From contig NZ_CP035925.1 of assembly GCF_013373365.1 (NCBI RefSeq), forward strand, positions 930,001 to 994,000: DNA of 64,000 nt, read 5' to 3'. This stretch comes from Lentibacillus sp. CBA3610 (GTDB taxonomy: Bacteria > Bacillota > Bacilli > Bacillales > Amphibacillaceae). Numbering within the stretch: position 1 is the first letter of the stretch; each line of letters starts with the position of its first letter. Below, piece after piece: positions 1-10,500 of this stretch. The position numbers were made by a program, and so were the translations under genes. The notes under the pieces were generated by a model. It searched no databases, had not been told where the DNA came from, and was given only the letters and a program-made list of their open reading frames with translations.

Positions 1-1866
1 ACTATCGAGGGAAGGATTGTCCATGAACCTTCCCTTAATTTTTATGGCAAGAAAAAATCCAGGCTGTCGTTTAATGTCGAAGTGGAAGGCATTGCGGTAA
101 AGGCAGTCATGTTCAATCGGGCGTTTGCCAAAAAGCAGCTGAACCCCGGGGACACGGTGACATTAACAGGCAAATGGGATGCGTATCGTCTGCAAATAAC
201 GGTCAGCAATTACAAGAAAGGTCCGGCAAATGAGCAGACGGCCATCCAGCCGATGTATTCTTTAAAAGGCGATATAACCAATTATAAGGTGAAAAAAGCC
301 GTCAGGAATGCTATCAAAGCTTACCAACATGAGATAACAGAACTTTTGCCGGAGCGTTATCTAAGTTCCTATAAACTTCCTGATCGGGCTTCGGCAGTGA
401 TGACAATGCATTTTCCAGTGAGCAGAGTTGACTTGAAACATGCACGGCGGCGCTTTACATATGAAGAATTTTTGCTGTTTCAGCTTAAAATGCAGTTACT
501 GCGGAAAATAAAACGGGAATCTACCAGCGGGAACGCCCAGCATTACGAAGCATCCAGGCTGAATGAATTTATCAGCAGCTTTCCTTTTTCCTTCACAAAT
601 GCCCAGCAAAAAGCACTGAACCAGGTTTTGGCTGATATGAAATCGCCATACAGGATGAGCCGTTTGCTTCAGGGTGATGTCGGATCTGGTAAAACGGCGG
701 TGGCAGAAGTAAGTCTTTATGCCTCGATTACTGCAGGCAAACAAGGAGCTTTGATGGTCCCGACTGAAATACTTGCTGAACAACATTTCGATTCATTAAA
801 GGAGACATTTCGCGACAGGGCTTCCATCGTTTTATTGACCGGGTCTGTCAAAGGAAAAAAACGCAAAGAAACACTTGCGGCCATTGAAAATCATGAAGCA
901 GATATTGTGGTCGGAACCCATGCTTTGATCCAGGATGATGTCTTTTTCAATGACCTGGGTTTTGTGATAGTCGATGAGCAGCACCGGTTTGGGGTGGAAC
1001 AACGCCGGGCGCTGCGGGAAAAAGGGCTTCATCCTGATGTGTTATTCATGACGGCAACCCCGATTCCAAGAACATTGGCCATTACCGCATTTGGCGATAT
1101 GGATGTTTCTGTGATTGATGAATTGCCATCAGGTCGAAAACCAATTGAGACGTATTGGGCCAAGGAAAATACATTCGAACGCATCCTGCAGTTTATCGAT
1201 AAACGTGCCCGGCAAGGTGAACAGGCTTATGTTGTCTGCCCATTGATCGAGGAGTCGGACAAGCTGGATATTCAGAATGCCGTCGATTTATATCATCAGC
1301 TGGAAGAATTTTATACCGATTCCTTGCGAATAGGACTTATGCATGGGCGACTTTCAACCGATGAAAAAGATAGTATCATGAAACAGTTTGCCAATGGCGA
1401 AGTGGATGTCCTTGTATCGACGACCGTTGTGGAAGTCGGTGTGAACGTCATCAATGCAACGATCATGGTCATTTATGATGCGGAACGTTTTGGCCTGTCC
1501 CAATTGCACCAGCTGAGAGGCCGGGTTGGCCGTGGTGAGAAGCAAAGCTACTGCATTCTGATTGCCGACCCGAAAGGTGAAACCGGCAAAGAACGGATGC
1601 GGATTATGACCGAAACGAATAACGGTTTTGAGCTGTCCGAACAGGATCTGAAACTCCGCGGTCCGGGTGATTTCTTCGGGAAGAAGCAGAGTGGCTTGCC
1701 GGAATTTAAAGTTGCCGATATGATCCATGATTACCGGGCACTGGAAACTGCTCGGGGGGATGCTGAGGAAATGATTGAAAACGGCATGCTGGAAAATGAT
1801 CCTGCTTTTAGGGACTTACAACGATATTTGGAAGATGAAGCTGTGTTACATGAAAAATTGGAATAA
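1..1866 (+). CDS. recG: ATP-dependent DNA helicase RecG, 5' end cut by window
   Basis: RecG is a superfamily 2 helicase that remodels stalled replication forks and branch-migrates Holliday junctions. The reading frame is already open at base 1, so about 60 N-terminal residues lie outside the window; 621 residues are visible of a usual length near 680. The first part is the end of the wedge (OB-fold) domain. It is followed by the helicase core: Walker A GDVGSGKT (near base 675), the DEQH box in VIVDEQHRFG, TATPIPRT, and the C-terminal arginine-finger block QLRGRVGRG. The gene is intact to its TAA stop. As in Bacillus subtilis it precedes fapR, but a repeat-bearing gap of about 700 bases separates them. 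Confidence 0.97.
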   Translation, partial: TIEGRIVHEPSLNFYGKKKSRLSFNVEVEGIAVKAVMFNRAFAKKQLNPGDTVTLTGKWDAYRLQITVSNYKKGPANEQTAIQPMYSLKGDITNYKVKKAVRNAIKAYQHEITELLPERYLSSYKLPDRASAVMTMHFPVSRVDLKHARRRFTYEEFLLFQLKMQLLRKIKRESTSGNAQHYEASRLNEFISSFPFSFTNAQQKALNQVLADMKSPYRMSRLLQGDVGSGKTAVAEVSLYASITAGKQGALMVPTEILAEQHFDSLKETFRDRASIVLLTGSVKGKKRKETLAAIENHEADIVVGTHALIQDDVFFNDLGFVIVDEQHRFGVEQRRALREKGLHPDVLFMTATPIPRTLAITAFGDMDVSVIDELPSGRKPIETYWAKENTFERILQFIDKRARQGEQAYVVCPLIEESDKLDIQNAVDLYHQLEEFYTDSLRIGLMHGRLSTDEKDSIMKQFANGEVDVLVSTTVVEVGVNVINATIMVIYDAERFGLSQLHQLRGRVGRGEKQSYCILIADPKGETGKERMRIMTETNNGFELSEQDLKLRGPGDFFGKKQSGLPEFKVADMIHDYRALETARGDAEEMIENGMLENDPAFRDLQRYLEDEAVLHEKLE

Positions 1867-1916
1867 AATTTTTCAAGGATGTTATCTAAAAGATTGTTGT
1901 TTCCAACGCAACATCC

Positions 1917-2355
1917 ATATACCGCGACGTAAGTGCATTGTTGATTTACGTTCCGGCCAGTCGCGCACCTTAGGGCAACGCTTCAGCCTCCTCGGAAGAA
2001 AACCGCTTCCTGCGGGGTCTTCAGCTGTTGCTTTTCCCGCAGGAGTCGACTGGCCTCCACTCCAATCAACAACCACAAGAGAGGTTAAATTACACGATAA
2101 ATAATTTTGATTAAAAGTAAGTAAAAACAGCGTAGGAAATACGCGTAGACTCCAGCGGGAGGAAAGGCCTTGGTGAGCGTCAGCGCGAGGAGGCTCACCA
2201 AGCCCGCCGCGGAAAGCGGACGAAGCAAAAACATCCACTGAGTAAGCTACGAGTTGCGAGGAGTGCTACTCCCGAATCTCTTGCAACACGACGAGCACCA
2301 AGGTATTCCGAAGCGGTATTATTGCACTCAAATTTTTCACTGTGTCGCTGTTTAT
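1917..2355. repeat. Composite intergenic repeat, copy 1 (MITE-like)
   Basis: This 439-bp non-coding element fills most of the recG-fapR gap and is related along its length to a second copy at 31550-31904 in the same orientation. The outer ends form an inverted repeat (ATATACCGCGAC at 1917-1928 against GTCGCTGTTTAT at 2344-2355). Module A (1940-2070) has 24-base imperfect inverted ends beginning GTTGATT and ending AATCAAC. Module B follows, with a perfect 10-bp stem (2169-2178 with 2193-2202). About 85 bp absent from copy 2 lie near 2220-2310 and contain a further hairpin (GGAGT/ACTCC). Short open frames here, such as an antisense one at 1882-2238, are by-products of the repeat. No transposase is present. 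Confidence 0.8.
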
Positions 2356-2430
2356 ATCAACTGGTAATTAAAAGTAACATAGATTAACAAAAAGAGCCTT
2401 GTTTAAAAATCCGATATTATTTATGATAAC

Positions 2431-2476
2431 TTGCATATTTTGATGTGGTATTATATACTATTAGTACAAGTCATAA
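2431..2476 (+). promoter_or_regulatory. Sigma-A promoter of fapR operon with overlapping FapR-like operator
   Basis: The -35 TTGCAT (2431-2436) and -10 TATACT (2454-2459) are separated by exactly 17 bases. Directly on the -10/+1 region lies ATTAGTACAAGTCATAA (2460-2476). Its left half matches the FapR box (TTAGTAC followed by its inverted half), while the right half is imperfect. An operator at this position fits malonyl-CoA-relieved autorepression of fapR-plsX-fabD-fabG, as known in B. subtilis. The right half-site may be degenerate or may carry a sequence error, since indels cluster just downstream. Confidence 0.6.
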
Positions 2477-2564
2477 GGATTACAGATAACATTTATTAAA
2501 GGAAAACAATGTTGCGCCGCACATGACTCGCGAATACCGGGTTTCCTATTGGACGGTGCTGTCA

Positions 2565-3150
2565 ATGAAAATGAGTAAAGTAGAACGTCAACGGTTATTA
2601 AAAGAAACGATTGAAGCAACACCATTTATAACGGATGAAAAATTAGCGGAAAAATTCAGTGTTAGTATACAGACGATCAGGCTTGACCGTATGGAGCTTT
2701 CCATCCCGGAACTCCGTGAGCGCATCAAGTCTGTCGCTTCGTATCAGTGGAATGAGACTGTCAAAGCACTTCCTTTGGATGAAGTCATCGGCGAAATTAT
2801 TGATCTTGATCTTGATAAACGCGCAATTTCGATATTGGAGATTAAACACGAACATGTTTTCCCGAATAAAGATTGCACGCGGGCATCATATATTATTTTG
2901 CCCAGGCCAATTCTGGCAGTTGCGTCATATAGACCTACAGAAAAAAAAAATAGTTCACCAGACAGTTAAAGCAGGGAACGTGTTGTCGCCAAGGCATTTG
3001 TTTGAAGAATGTGGAACGATAAAGGTTTGACCAAGTGATTCAAGTGAAACGTTTTGTCGATAAAATGAAGAAAAGTGTTTACCCGGTGTATTTCATATGT
3101 ATCGTTCAGACAATCCAAAAGGGGACATTGGAAATGAAGATAGCAATTGA
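2565..3150 (+). pseudogene. fapR: Fatty acid biosynthesis repressor FapR, frameshifted
   Basis: FapR is the malonyl-CoA-responsive repressor of fatty acid and phospholipid synthesis. The first 100 or so residues are clean: a DeoR-like HTH with [20 protein letters not shown], then [10 protein letters not shown] and the linker [11 protein letters not shown]. After EIKHEHVF (about base 2862) the hot-dog effector domain can be followed only by changing frame repeatedly: IARGHH, AGN, and finally [15 protein letters not shown], ending at TGA 3148-3150. At least four or five indels are needed in about 260 bases, one near an A10 run at 2941-2950. The start at 2565 gives the usual N-terminus. The true end overlaps plsX by 17 bases. 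Sequence error is at least as likely as real inactivation. Confidence 0.85.
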
Positions 3151-4135
3151 TGCAATGGGAGGCGACCATGCACCAGAGGCAATTGTCAAAGGTGCAGAAG
3201 AGGCCGTATCCCACATTGAAAATTTGAATATAACGCTGGTCGGTGACGAAGAAAAAATTAAGCCGCATTTGACTGGTTCAGATCGAATCGACATTATCCA
3301 TACGAATGAAATGATAACAGCTGATGATGAGCCGGTCAGGGCAGTCAGGAGCAAAAAGGATTCATCATTGGTATTAATGGCCAAAGAAGTGAAGGAAGAC
3401 CGGGCGGATGCGTGTATTTCAGCAGGGAACACCGGTGCTTTGATGAGTGCGGGATTGTTTGTTGTCGGAAGAATCCGCGGAATTGATCGCCCGGCATTAA
3501 GTCCAACGCTGCCAACGACTGATGGAAAAGGCTTTTTGCTCTTGGATGTCGGTGCCAATGTTGATACTAAAGCACATAACCTTGTTCAATATGCCATTAT
3601 GGGGTCGATTTATACCGAGCAAGTCCGATCGATTCAAAACCCGACTGTCGGTCTCCTGAATATTGGTACAGAAGAAGGTAAAGGCAATGAATTGACGAAA
3701 AAAGCATTCAACCAGTTAAAAGAGGCCCCGATTAATTTTGTTGGAAACGTTGAAGCACGTGATATTCTCTCAGGTGTTGCCGATGTTGTTATAACAGATG
3801 GTTTTAGTGGCAATATTGCCTTAAAAACAATCGAGGGTACGGCGATGACCATGTTTTCGATGCTGAAAGAAACATTTACGTCGTCCGTCAAAACGAAAAT
3901 CGCTGCCGGCCTGGTGAAAGATGATTTAAAGGGGCTGCAGAGTCAATTGGATTATTCGGAGTATGGCGGTGCAGGGCTGTTTGGTCTTTCGTCACCAGTT
4001 ATAAAAGCGCATGGATTTTCCAACAGCCGTGCCGTTTTCAATGCAATCCAGCAGGCTGCACATATGGTTGACAACAATGTAACAGATACGATCAGAACGA
4101 CAGTCGAATCGATTGAGTGGGAGAAGGGAGACTAA
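3134..4135 (+). CDS. plsX: Phosphate acyltransferase PlsX
   Basis: PlsX converts acyl-ACP and phosphate to acyl-phosphate, the donor for PlsY in phosphatidic acid synthesis; it is a peripheral membrane enzyme. The product is 333 residues, the same length as the B. subtilis protein, and begins [20 protein letters not shown]. It contains the family blocks [20 protein letters not shown] and [15 protein letters not shown] 3134 follows AAAAGGGGACATTGG, a good ribosome site; an open frame extends further upstream but that part encodes the end of fapR. The gene lies two bases before fabD in the FapR-controlled operon. Confidence 0.97.
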   Translation: MKIAIDAMGGDHAPEAIVKGAEEAVSHIENLNITLVGDEEKIKPHLTGSDRIDIIHTNEMITADDEPVRAVRSKKDSSLVLMAKEVKEDRADACISAGNTGALMSAGLFVVGRIRGIDRPALSPTLPTTDGKGFLLLDVGANVDTKAHNLVQYAIMGSIYTEQVRSIQNPTVGLLNIGTEEGKGNELTKKAFNQLKEAPINFVGNVEARDILSGVADVVITDGFSGNIALKTIEGTAMTMFSMLKETFTSSVKTKIAAGLVKDDLKGLQSQLDYSEYGGAGLFGLSSPVIKAHGFSNSRAVFNAIQQAAHMVDNNVTDTIRTTVESIEWEKGD

Positions 4136-4137
4136 TC

Positions 4138-5079
4138 ATGAAACGTGTCGCATTTTTATTTCCCGGTCAGGGGTCACAAGCGGTCGGCATGGGAAAAGAT
4201 TTTTACGATCAGTATGCCGACGTAAAAGAACTCTTCCATCAGGCTGATCAGCTCCTGGGGAAAGAACTGACAAAGCTGATGTTTGAAGGTCCAAAAGAGG
4301 AACTGACCGAAACGGAAAATGCACAACCGGCATTATTATTGTCCGGAATTGCTGTCGGGAAGCTGCTGCAAAAAGAAAATATTCAGCCGGTGATGACTGC
4401 CGGTCATAGCCTCGGGGAGTACAGTGCACTTGTGGCTTCCGGTGCCATGTCATTTGAAGAGGCATTGCCGCTTGTTGCCACCAGGGGAAGACTAATGGAG
4501 GAAGCATTTCCAAAAGGCAGGGGCTCAATGGCAGCAGTGCTCGGCATGTCACAGGCTGAGATTGAACAGACATTGAACCAGTTGGATGACGATGAGGTTG
4601 TTGATCTTGCCAATCTGAACTGTCCGGGTCAGATCGTTATTTCCGGATCAAAAGAGGGCATTGATAGAGCTGCGGAACGGCTAAAGGAAAATGGTGCCAA
4701 ACGTGTCATGCCTTTGAATGTTAGCGGCCCATTTCACTCCAGGCTGATGAGGCCGGCCAATGAACAGTTTACAAAAGAACTGGATGGCGTATCATTTAGG
4801 AACGCTGAGATCCCGGTTTATGCCAATGTAACAGCTGAACCAGTGACAGATAAAAACAACGTGAAAGATTTGTTGATCAGACAGCTTTATTCACCTGTCC
4901 GATTTGAGGAATCGATCCGCAATATGCTGAATGAAGATATCGATGCCTTCGTTGAGCTTGGAACAGGGAAAGTTTTGAGTGGTCTTGTGCGAAAAATTGA
5001 CCGCAAAGCCAAAACGTTCGTCGTACAAGATCCCGATTCATTCAATACATTTCTATCGTGGTATAAGGAGGACTCCTAA
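4138..5079 (+). CDS. fabD: Malonyl-CoA:ACP transacylase FabD
   Basis: FabD moves malonyl groups from CoA to ACP, supplying extender units for fatty acid elongation. The 313-residue product starts [14 protein letters not shown], with the GQGSQ oxyanion loop near residue 11 and the nucleophile elbow GHSLGE with Ser91. GPFHSRLM near residue 199 carries the catalytic histidine. ATG 4138 follows GAGAAGGGAG and lies two bases after the plsX stop. The stop overlaps the fabG start by one base, so translation is probably coupled. Confidence 0.97.
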   Translation: MKRVAFLFPGQGSQAVGMGKDFYDQYADVKELFHQADQLLGKELTKLMFEGPKEELTETENAQPALLLSGIAVGKLLQKENIQPVMTAGHSLGEYSALVASGAMSFEEALPLVATRGRLMEEAFPKGRGSMAAVLGMSQAEIEQTLNQLDDDEVVDLANLNCPGQIVISGSKEGIDRAAERLKENGAKRVMPLNVSGPFHSRLMRPANEQFTKELDGVSFRNAEIPVYANVTAEPVTDKNNVKDLLIRQLYSPVRFEESIRNMLNEDIDAFVELGTGKVLSGLVRKIDRKAKTFVVQDPDSFNTFLSWYKEDS

Positions 5080-5819
5080 TGCTGGAAGGAAAAAATGCGT
5101 TAGTGACAGGTGCTTCTCGCGGAATTGGCCGTGCGATCGCCCTTGAACTGGCACGGCAAGGCGCAAATGTTGCTGTTAATTACGCTGGAAGTGAGGACAA
5201 GGCACAATCGGTTGTTGAAGAAATGAAGCAAATGGGTGTACAATCGTTAAAGATTCAGGCAAATGTTGCAGATGAAAATGAAGCAAAATCCATGATAAAA
5301 GAAGTTGTCAGTGAATTCGGCAGCCTTGATATTTTAGTGAATAATGCGGGTATCAATCGGGATAACTTATTAATGCGGATGAAAGAAGATGAATTCGATC
5401 AGGTGATTGATACAAATTTGAAAGGTGTCTTCCAGTGCATCAAAGCTGTCTCAAGACAGATGATGAAACAGAAAGGCGGCCGAATCATTAATGTATCGTC
5501 AGTCGTTGGCGTCAGCGGCAATGCCGGTCAGGCGAACTACACAGCTGCCAAAGCGGGTGTTATTGGTCTGACAAAATCAACAGCAAAAGAATTTGCATCG
5601 CGCAATATACTCGTTAATGCGGTTGCACCCGGTTTTATTTCAACGGATATGACCGATGCATTGACCGACGAACAAAAAGAAGGCATGCTCTCGCTTATAC
5701 CGCTGGAAAAGTTGGGTGATGCGGAGGATGTGGCTCGTGTTGTTCGTTTCCTCGCCTCCGAGGATGCTAAATACATCACGGGTCAGACGATTAATATCGA
5801 CGGCGGTATGGTGATGTAG
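5079..5819 (+). CDS. fabG: 3-oxoacyl-ACP reductase FabG
   Basis: FabG is the NADPH-dependent beta-ketoacyl-ACP reductase of the type II fatty acid cycle. The 246-residue protein is a classical short-chain dehydrogenase: cofactor loop TGASRGIG at residues 10-17, NNAG near 88, catalytic serine at 140/141, and YTAAK with Tyr154 and Lys158. The C-terminal [13 protein letters not shown] is typical of FabG. The AAGGAGG site lies inside the end of fabD. A 93-base gap with no recognisable gene separates it from acpP. Confidence 0.97.
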   Translation: MLEGKNALVTGASRGIGRAIALELARQGANVAVNYAGSEDKAQSVVEEMKQMGVQSLKIQANVADENEAKSMIKEVVSEFGSLDILVNNAGINRDNLLMRMKEDEFDQVIDTNLKGVFQCIKAVSRQMMKQKGGRIINVSSVVGVSGNAGQANYTAAKAGVIGLTKSTAKEFASRNILVNAVAPGFISTDMTDALTDEQKEGMLSLIPLEKLGDAEDVARVVRFLASEDAKYITGQTINIDGGMVM

Positions 5820-5912
5820 AACAGGAGCCAGAGACCGGAAGCCGGATTTGGTGAAATCGGTGAATGAACTGATTTTGGTTATATAAAACAACTCGAAAGG
5901 GGGTGACGAATC

Positions 5913-6149
5913 GTGGCAGACGTATTCGATAAGGTAAAAGATATTATTGTTGATAAATTGGAAGTGGAAGAAGCACAAGTGAAAATGGAGGCATCTTTTA
6001 AAGACGACCTTGAGGCAGATTCACTTGATGTGGTTGAACTTGTTATGGAACTTGAAGATGAATTTGACATGGAAATTGCCGATGAAGAAGCCGAAAAAAT
6101 CAATACGGTTGGGGATGCTGTGGAGTACATAAACAGCAATCAGTCCTGA
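5913..6149 (+). CDS. acpP: Acyl carrier protein
   Basis: ACP is the small acidic carrier of growing acyl chains. The product has 78 residues and the 4'-phosphopantetheine attachment motif ADSLDVVEL with Ser37. The GTG start at 5913 is chosen because AAAGGGGGTGACG lies just upstream and the protein then begins [11 protein letters not shown], as in other Bacillaceae. A terminator follows, so the lipid-synthesis operon probably ends here with partial read-through to rnc. Confidence 0.97.
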   Translation: MADVFDKVKDIIVDKLEVEEAQVKMEASFKDDLEADSLDVVELVMELEDEFDMEIADEEAEKINTVGDAVEYINSNQS

Positions 6150-6167
6150 CTTCATATAACATTTGCA

Positions 6168-6196
6168 AGTCCCGCACTGTGCGGGGCTTTCTGTTT
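6168..6196 (+). terminator. Rho-independent terminator after acpP
   Basis: The stem GTCCCGC/GCGGGGC with a five-base loop is followed by TTTCTGTTT. It is the natural 3' end of the fapR-to-acpP transcript and separates it from rnc. Confidence 0.75.
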
Positions 6197-6257
6197 ACGC
6201 TACATTCCGTCTTCAGTACAATGAATCTAATCTTAAATTTGAGTGGTGATCATCGAT

Positions 6258-6941
6258 ATGAACCTTTCACAACTGGAAGAACAGCTTGACATAACGTTTA
6301 ACGATCAAGACCTGCTGAAGCAAGCTTTTACACATTCATCTTATGTGAATGAGCATCGGGATAAAAATTTTTCGGATAATGAACGCTTGGAATTCCTGGG
6401 TGATGCTGTCCTTGAACTGGGCGTTTCCCAATATTTATACAAGCAACAAGGGCAATTGCCTGAGGGGGACCTGACAAAACTGCGTGCATCGATTGTTCGT
6501 GAAGCCTCTCTGGTTGAGTTTTCCCGTGAGCTGAACTTTGGTGATTATCTTCTGCTCGGACGGGGTGAGGAGCAATCCGGCGGCCGTGAGCGACCGGCAA
6601 TCCTGGCTGATGTGTTTGAAGCATTCCTGGGAGCATTGTACCTGGACCAGGGGTATGATGCCGTCATCCAATTCCTGAAACAATATGTCTATCCGAAAAT
6701 AACAACAGGTGCTTTTTCGCATGCGATGGATTATAAAAGCAAGCTGCAGGAAGAAGTTCAGCGGCATCGTGATCATAGTATCGATTATGTGATTGCCGAT
6801 GAAAAAGGGCCATCCCACGATAAGGAGTTCGTCGCGCAGGTGATTATAAATGGCGATGTCTCAGGCGAAGGGGCAGGCAATACCAAAAAAGAAGCCGAAC
6901 AGCGTGCCGCCAAATATGCGCTGGATGCGTTGGATGAATAA
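6258..6941 (+). CDS. rnc: Ribonuclease III
   Basis: RNase III cleaves double-stranded RNA and processes rRNA precursors and small cytoplasmic RNA. The 227-residue product has the catalytic signature NERLEFLGD (residues 41-49), [13 protein letters not shown] with the second acidic cluster, and a C-terminal double-stranded RNA-binding domain ending [13 protein letters not shown]. Two GTG codons at 6243 and 6246 are in frame, but they form part of the ribosome site GAGTGGTGAT, so ATG 6258 is preferred. It precedes smc and ftsY as in B. subtilis, with an extra reverse-strand gene inserted between rnc and smc. Confidence 0.96.
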   Translation: MNLSQLEEQLDITFNDQDLLKQAFTHSSYVNEHRDKNFSDNERLEFLGDAVLELGVSQYLYKQQGQLPEGDLTKLRASIVREASLVEFSRELNFGDYLLLGRGEEQSGGRERPAILADVFEAFLGALYLDQGYDAVIQFLKQYVYPKITTGAFSHAMDYKSKLQEEVQRHRDHSIDYVIADEKGPSHDKEFVAQVIINGDVSGEGAGNTKKEAEQRAAKYALDALDE

Positions 6942-6944
6942 AAC

Positions 6945-6983
6945 AAAAGGCTGTGTGTTTTTGGATGAGCACCAGCCTTTTCG
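6945..6983 (+). terminator. Terminator-like stem after rnc
   Basis: AAAAGGCTG pairs with CAGCCTTTT around a 19-base loop, beginning four bases after the rnc stop. The A/T flanks could let it act in both directions. Confidence 0.65.
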
Positions 6984-7120
6984 AGTATTCTGAGTGATAA
7001 ACTGTCTTGGCCGCTTTTATGGCCATCAATTTCACATTATTATTTTATCCGATAAAATAATCGACTCATCAAACTAGTATTTTCGCTTTCCAATCATTAA
7101 ACACTACCTAATCATAAGAG

Positions 7121-7156
7121 AAAAACTGGTTCCGCCTAATCGCGAACCAGTTTTCC
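7121..7156 (-). terminator. Terminator of the DUF1128 gene (probably bidirectional)
   Basis: AAAACTGGTTC at the left pairs with GAACCAGTTTT at the right (11 bp). On the reverse strand it lies about 20 bases past the stop of the DUF1128 gene. Confidence 0.75.
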
Positions 7157-7177
7157 ACCTGCCAGGCTATTATGATG

Positions 7178-7402
7178 TTATGATTTCCTCACAGACCGCA
7201 GCTCAGCAATAAATGCCTGTGTCTCGGAAGCACTCAGATGCCCTTTTTGTTTCACCATATCATACATGAATTTGATGTCTTCATATTTTTCCAGATCATA
7301 GTCTGCCGAATCCAGCAACTCGGGATTGACCACACTCAATTGTTCAGCCAGTTCATCGAGCATAAATTTCAGGTTTTCCTGTGTCGGGTTTTCCAGATTC
7401 AC
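7178..7402 (-). CDS. DUF1128 (UPF0435) family protein
   Basis: This 74-residue soluble acidic protein starts MNLENPTQENLKFMLDELAE and contains DYDLEKYEDIKFMYDMVK and LSASETQAFIAELR. I recognise it as the UPF0435/DUF1128 family of small Bacillaceae proteins (B. subtilis YfkK type), whose function is unknown. The GTG start at base 7402 is supported by GAGGAG seven bases upstream on the reverse strand. It is transcribed alone, against its neighbours. In B. subtilis the family member lies elsewhere, so its place between rnc and smc is a local rearrangement. Confidence 0.85.
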   Translation of the reverse strand: MNLENPTQENLKFMLDELAEQLSVVNPELLDSADYDLEKYEDIKFMYDMVKQKGHLSASETQAFIAELRSVRKS

Positions 7403-7592
7403 GTGAACACTCCTCTATAAAATAGTTCCACAAAGCTTATGTATTGGATTAAGCCTTCTTTTGTGCTTCTCTTTATGATAAAATAAATGCGTTAAAAAGC
7501 CAACAGGCTGACGACATATTTTAAAAAGATAAAAAGGATAGGTCGGCTAAATTCGTCACGTCCTGTGCGTCGAGATAACTAGGAGAATGTTT

Positions 7593-10500
7593 ATGTATTT
7601 GAAACGATTGGAAAGTGTGGGCTTTAAATCATTTGCCGAACGGATCAGTGTTGACTTCGTTCCGGGTGTGACATCAGTTGTAGGCCCAAACGGAAGTGGG
7701 AAAAGCAATATCACCGATGCAATCAGATGGGTGCTTGGTGAGCAGTCGGCACGGTCATTGCGCGGCTCGAAAATGGAGGACGTCATTTTCCAGGGAAGTG
7801 ACACGCGGCGGGCGCTTAATGTTGCGGAGGTCACGCTGGTACTGGAGAACAGTGACAAAGAACTGCCGATTGATTATGATGAGGTCAGTGTCACCAGGCG
7901 TGTCTATCGTTCCGGTGAAAGTGAATTTTATATCAATAAACAGTCCTGTCGGCTGAAAGATATTGTCGATTTATTTATGGACTCTGGACTTGGACGTGAA
8001 GCATTCTCGATTATCAGTCAGGGAAAAGTTGAAGAAATACTCAGCTCCAAAGCAGATGAACGGCGGACGATTTTTGAGGAAGCCGCCGGTGTCTTAAAAT
8101 ATAAGCAACGCAAGAAGAAATCCGAGTATAAATTAGCCGAAACGCAAGAAAACTTAAACCGTGTGGAAGATATTATTCATGAAATTGAACAGCAAATAGA
8201 ACCGCTGGAAGAGCAGGCGGAAACGGCACGCAACTATCTGGATAAAAAAGAACAATTGAAACAGCACGAAATTTCCTTGCTTATTACTGAGATTGAACAA
8301 CTTCATGAAAAATGGCAGGCATTGCTGGATGAATTGGATAAAGAAAAAACGGATGAACTGAATCAGAAAACAGCCATTCAGACGAAAGAAGCCGAGCTGG
8401 AACATGAACGACAGGAACTTCAGAAGCTTGATGACGAAATCGAACAGCTGCAGGCGAATCTGCTGTCTACTACCGAACAGCTGGAACAATACGAAGGCAA
8501 GAAACAAGTGTTCAATGAACGGACCAAACATTTTACCGAAAACAAGGAAAAGCTTGAAGCACAAAAAAAGGAAACAGCCGAACGAATCGAAATGCTGCAG
8601 TATGAGCTCAACGAGGAAAACGCGAAACTATCGTCATTGCAGAGTAGCCGCAACGAAACGAAAGACCAGGTCAAACAGCTGGAAACAAAACTGACGACCG
8701 AGAGCGAAAATATTGCCGAACAAATTGAAGAACTAAAATCCGATTATATCGAATACTTGAATGAACAGGCTGCCAAACGTAATGAAAAACAATCGGTCCA
8801 GCAGCAGCTCCAGCAAATAGCCGGCAAAAAAGAAAAGCAGGCTGCAAAATTTGAGGATTTGCTGCAAGAACGGGAAGAACTTAGTACGAGAACGGAGAAG
8901 TTGAAGTCCGATTATGCGGAGCAGGAAGAAACTTGCCAGTCAAAATCTCAGGCTGTCCAACAGCTGAAAGATGACCTGACAAGCAAACGCAATGCTTTTC
9001 AGGAAGCACAGACTAAGCTGTATCAAGGCTATCAATATATCGAAAAATTAAAGTCTAAAAAAGAAATGCTGGAAGACATGAAAGAGGATTTTCAAGGCTT
9101 TTTCCACGGGGTTAAAGCTATCCTCAAAGCCCGGGAGGAAAAGAAACTTGACGGTATCCACGGGGCTGTCATTGAGTTGATCGATGTTCCGAAAAAATAC
9201 ATAACAGCAATTGAAACGGTTCTGGGTCCTCAGGCTCAGCATGTTGTGGTGAATGATGATCAGGCAGCACGCCAAGCAATCAGTTGGTTGAAAAAGACAA
9301 ACAGCGGCCGTTCTACCTTTTTGCCGCTTAGGTCGATTCAGGCACGATTTGTCCCTAAAGGTTTGCTGGCCAAAGCGGAGAGTCATCCTGGCTTTGTAGG
9401 CGTTGCAGGTGATCTCGTATCGGCACCGCCTGAGTTTCAGAAGGCCGTCAACCATCTAATGGGTCATAATCTGGTTGCTGAAACATTACAAGATGCCAAT
9501 GAAATCGCTAGCCTGATCAATCGGAAACACCGGGTCGTCACGCTGGAAGGTGATGTAGTCAATCCGGGCGGTTCCATGTCCGGCGGGGCACAAAAAAAAT
9601 CAAAGCAATCATTATTCACGAGAGAAAAAGATTTACAGGAAGTGACTGAAAAACTCACGAACTTCCAGCAAAAAGCAGATGCCTTTGAGCAACAAGTTGA
9701 CAACGAAAAGCAGCAAATCAGCGAGTTGGAAGAGAAGCTTGCAGAAGAAGAGAATCAAGTGTCAGAAGAACAGGAAAAGCTGCAGACGATTCATTCGTCC
9801 TTCAAAGAAACTGAAATGAAATTGGCATCATTAAATGATAACCTTGCATTATATGATCAGGACAAACAGCAATTTAATCAGGATACAAACGAATTGAACG
9901 AACGTGACGAACAGCTGACGAAAGCACTCGAAACCATTTCGGAGCAGCTCGAATCAACACAGCAGGAAATTGATAAGCTATCAGAACAGGAAGAGACGTT
10001 CCGGGAAAATCAGGAACAACTGAAAGAAGATTATCAGAGCGCACAAGTTGCTTTAGCTGAACAGGAAGAACGGTTAAAGAACCAGCGTGAAAAAACCAAC
10101 AATGTCCAAACACAGTTGAATGATTATGAAGAGCAATATGAAATTTATGCCAATGACTTAAACGAGCTCCTGGATGTGCAGAATTCAGAAGAAACAGAGG
10201 AAGACATTGAAGCAACTATTTCGGAAGCGAAGGCCAACAAAGACACGATTACAGCCAAAACACAGGAAATGCGTTCGAATCGATCCGAACGCACCCAAAT
10301 TTTGCAGGACCAGGACCGGGAGCTGAAAGAGGAAAATAAACAACACCAGGCGGTTAAAGAAGCTATTCAGGAAAAAGAAGTCAGAGCGAACCGTCTTGAT
10401 GTTGAACTGGAAAACCGGTTGTCCAAGCTGCAAACGGAATACACGATGACATTTGAAAAAGCCAAACAGGATTACGATAAAACGGACAATGTCCAGGAAA

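Noticed and set aside
1882..2238. Reverse-strand open frame of 118 codons, and the forward frame 1775-2104
   Set aside because: Both lie in the composite repeat or run over the recG end; the reading matches repeat modules (CPKVRDWPERKST recurs in the other copy) and has no ribosome site.
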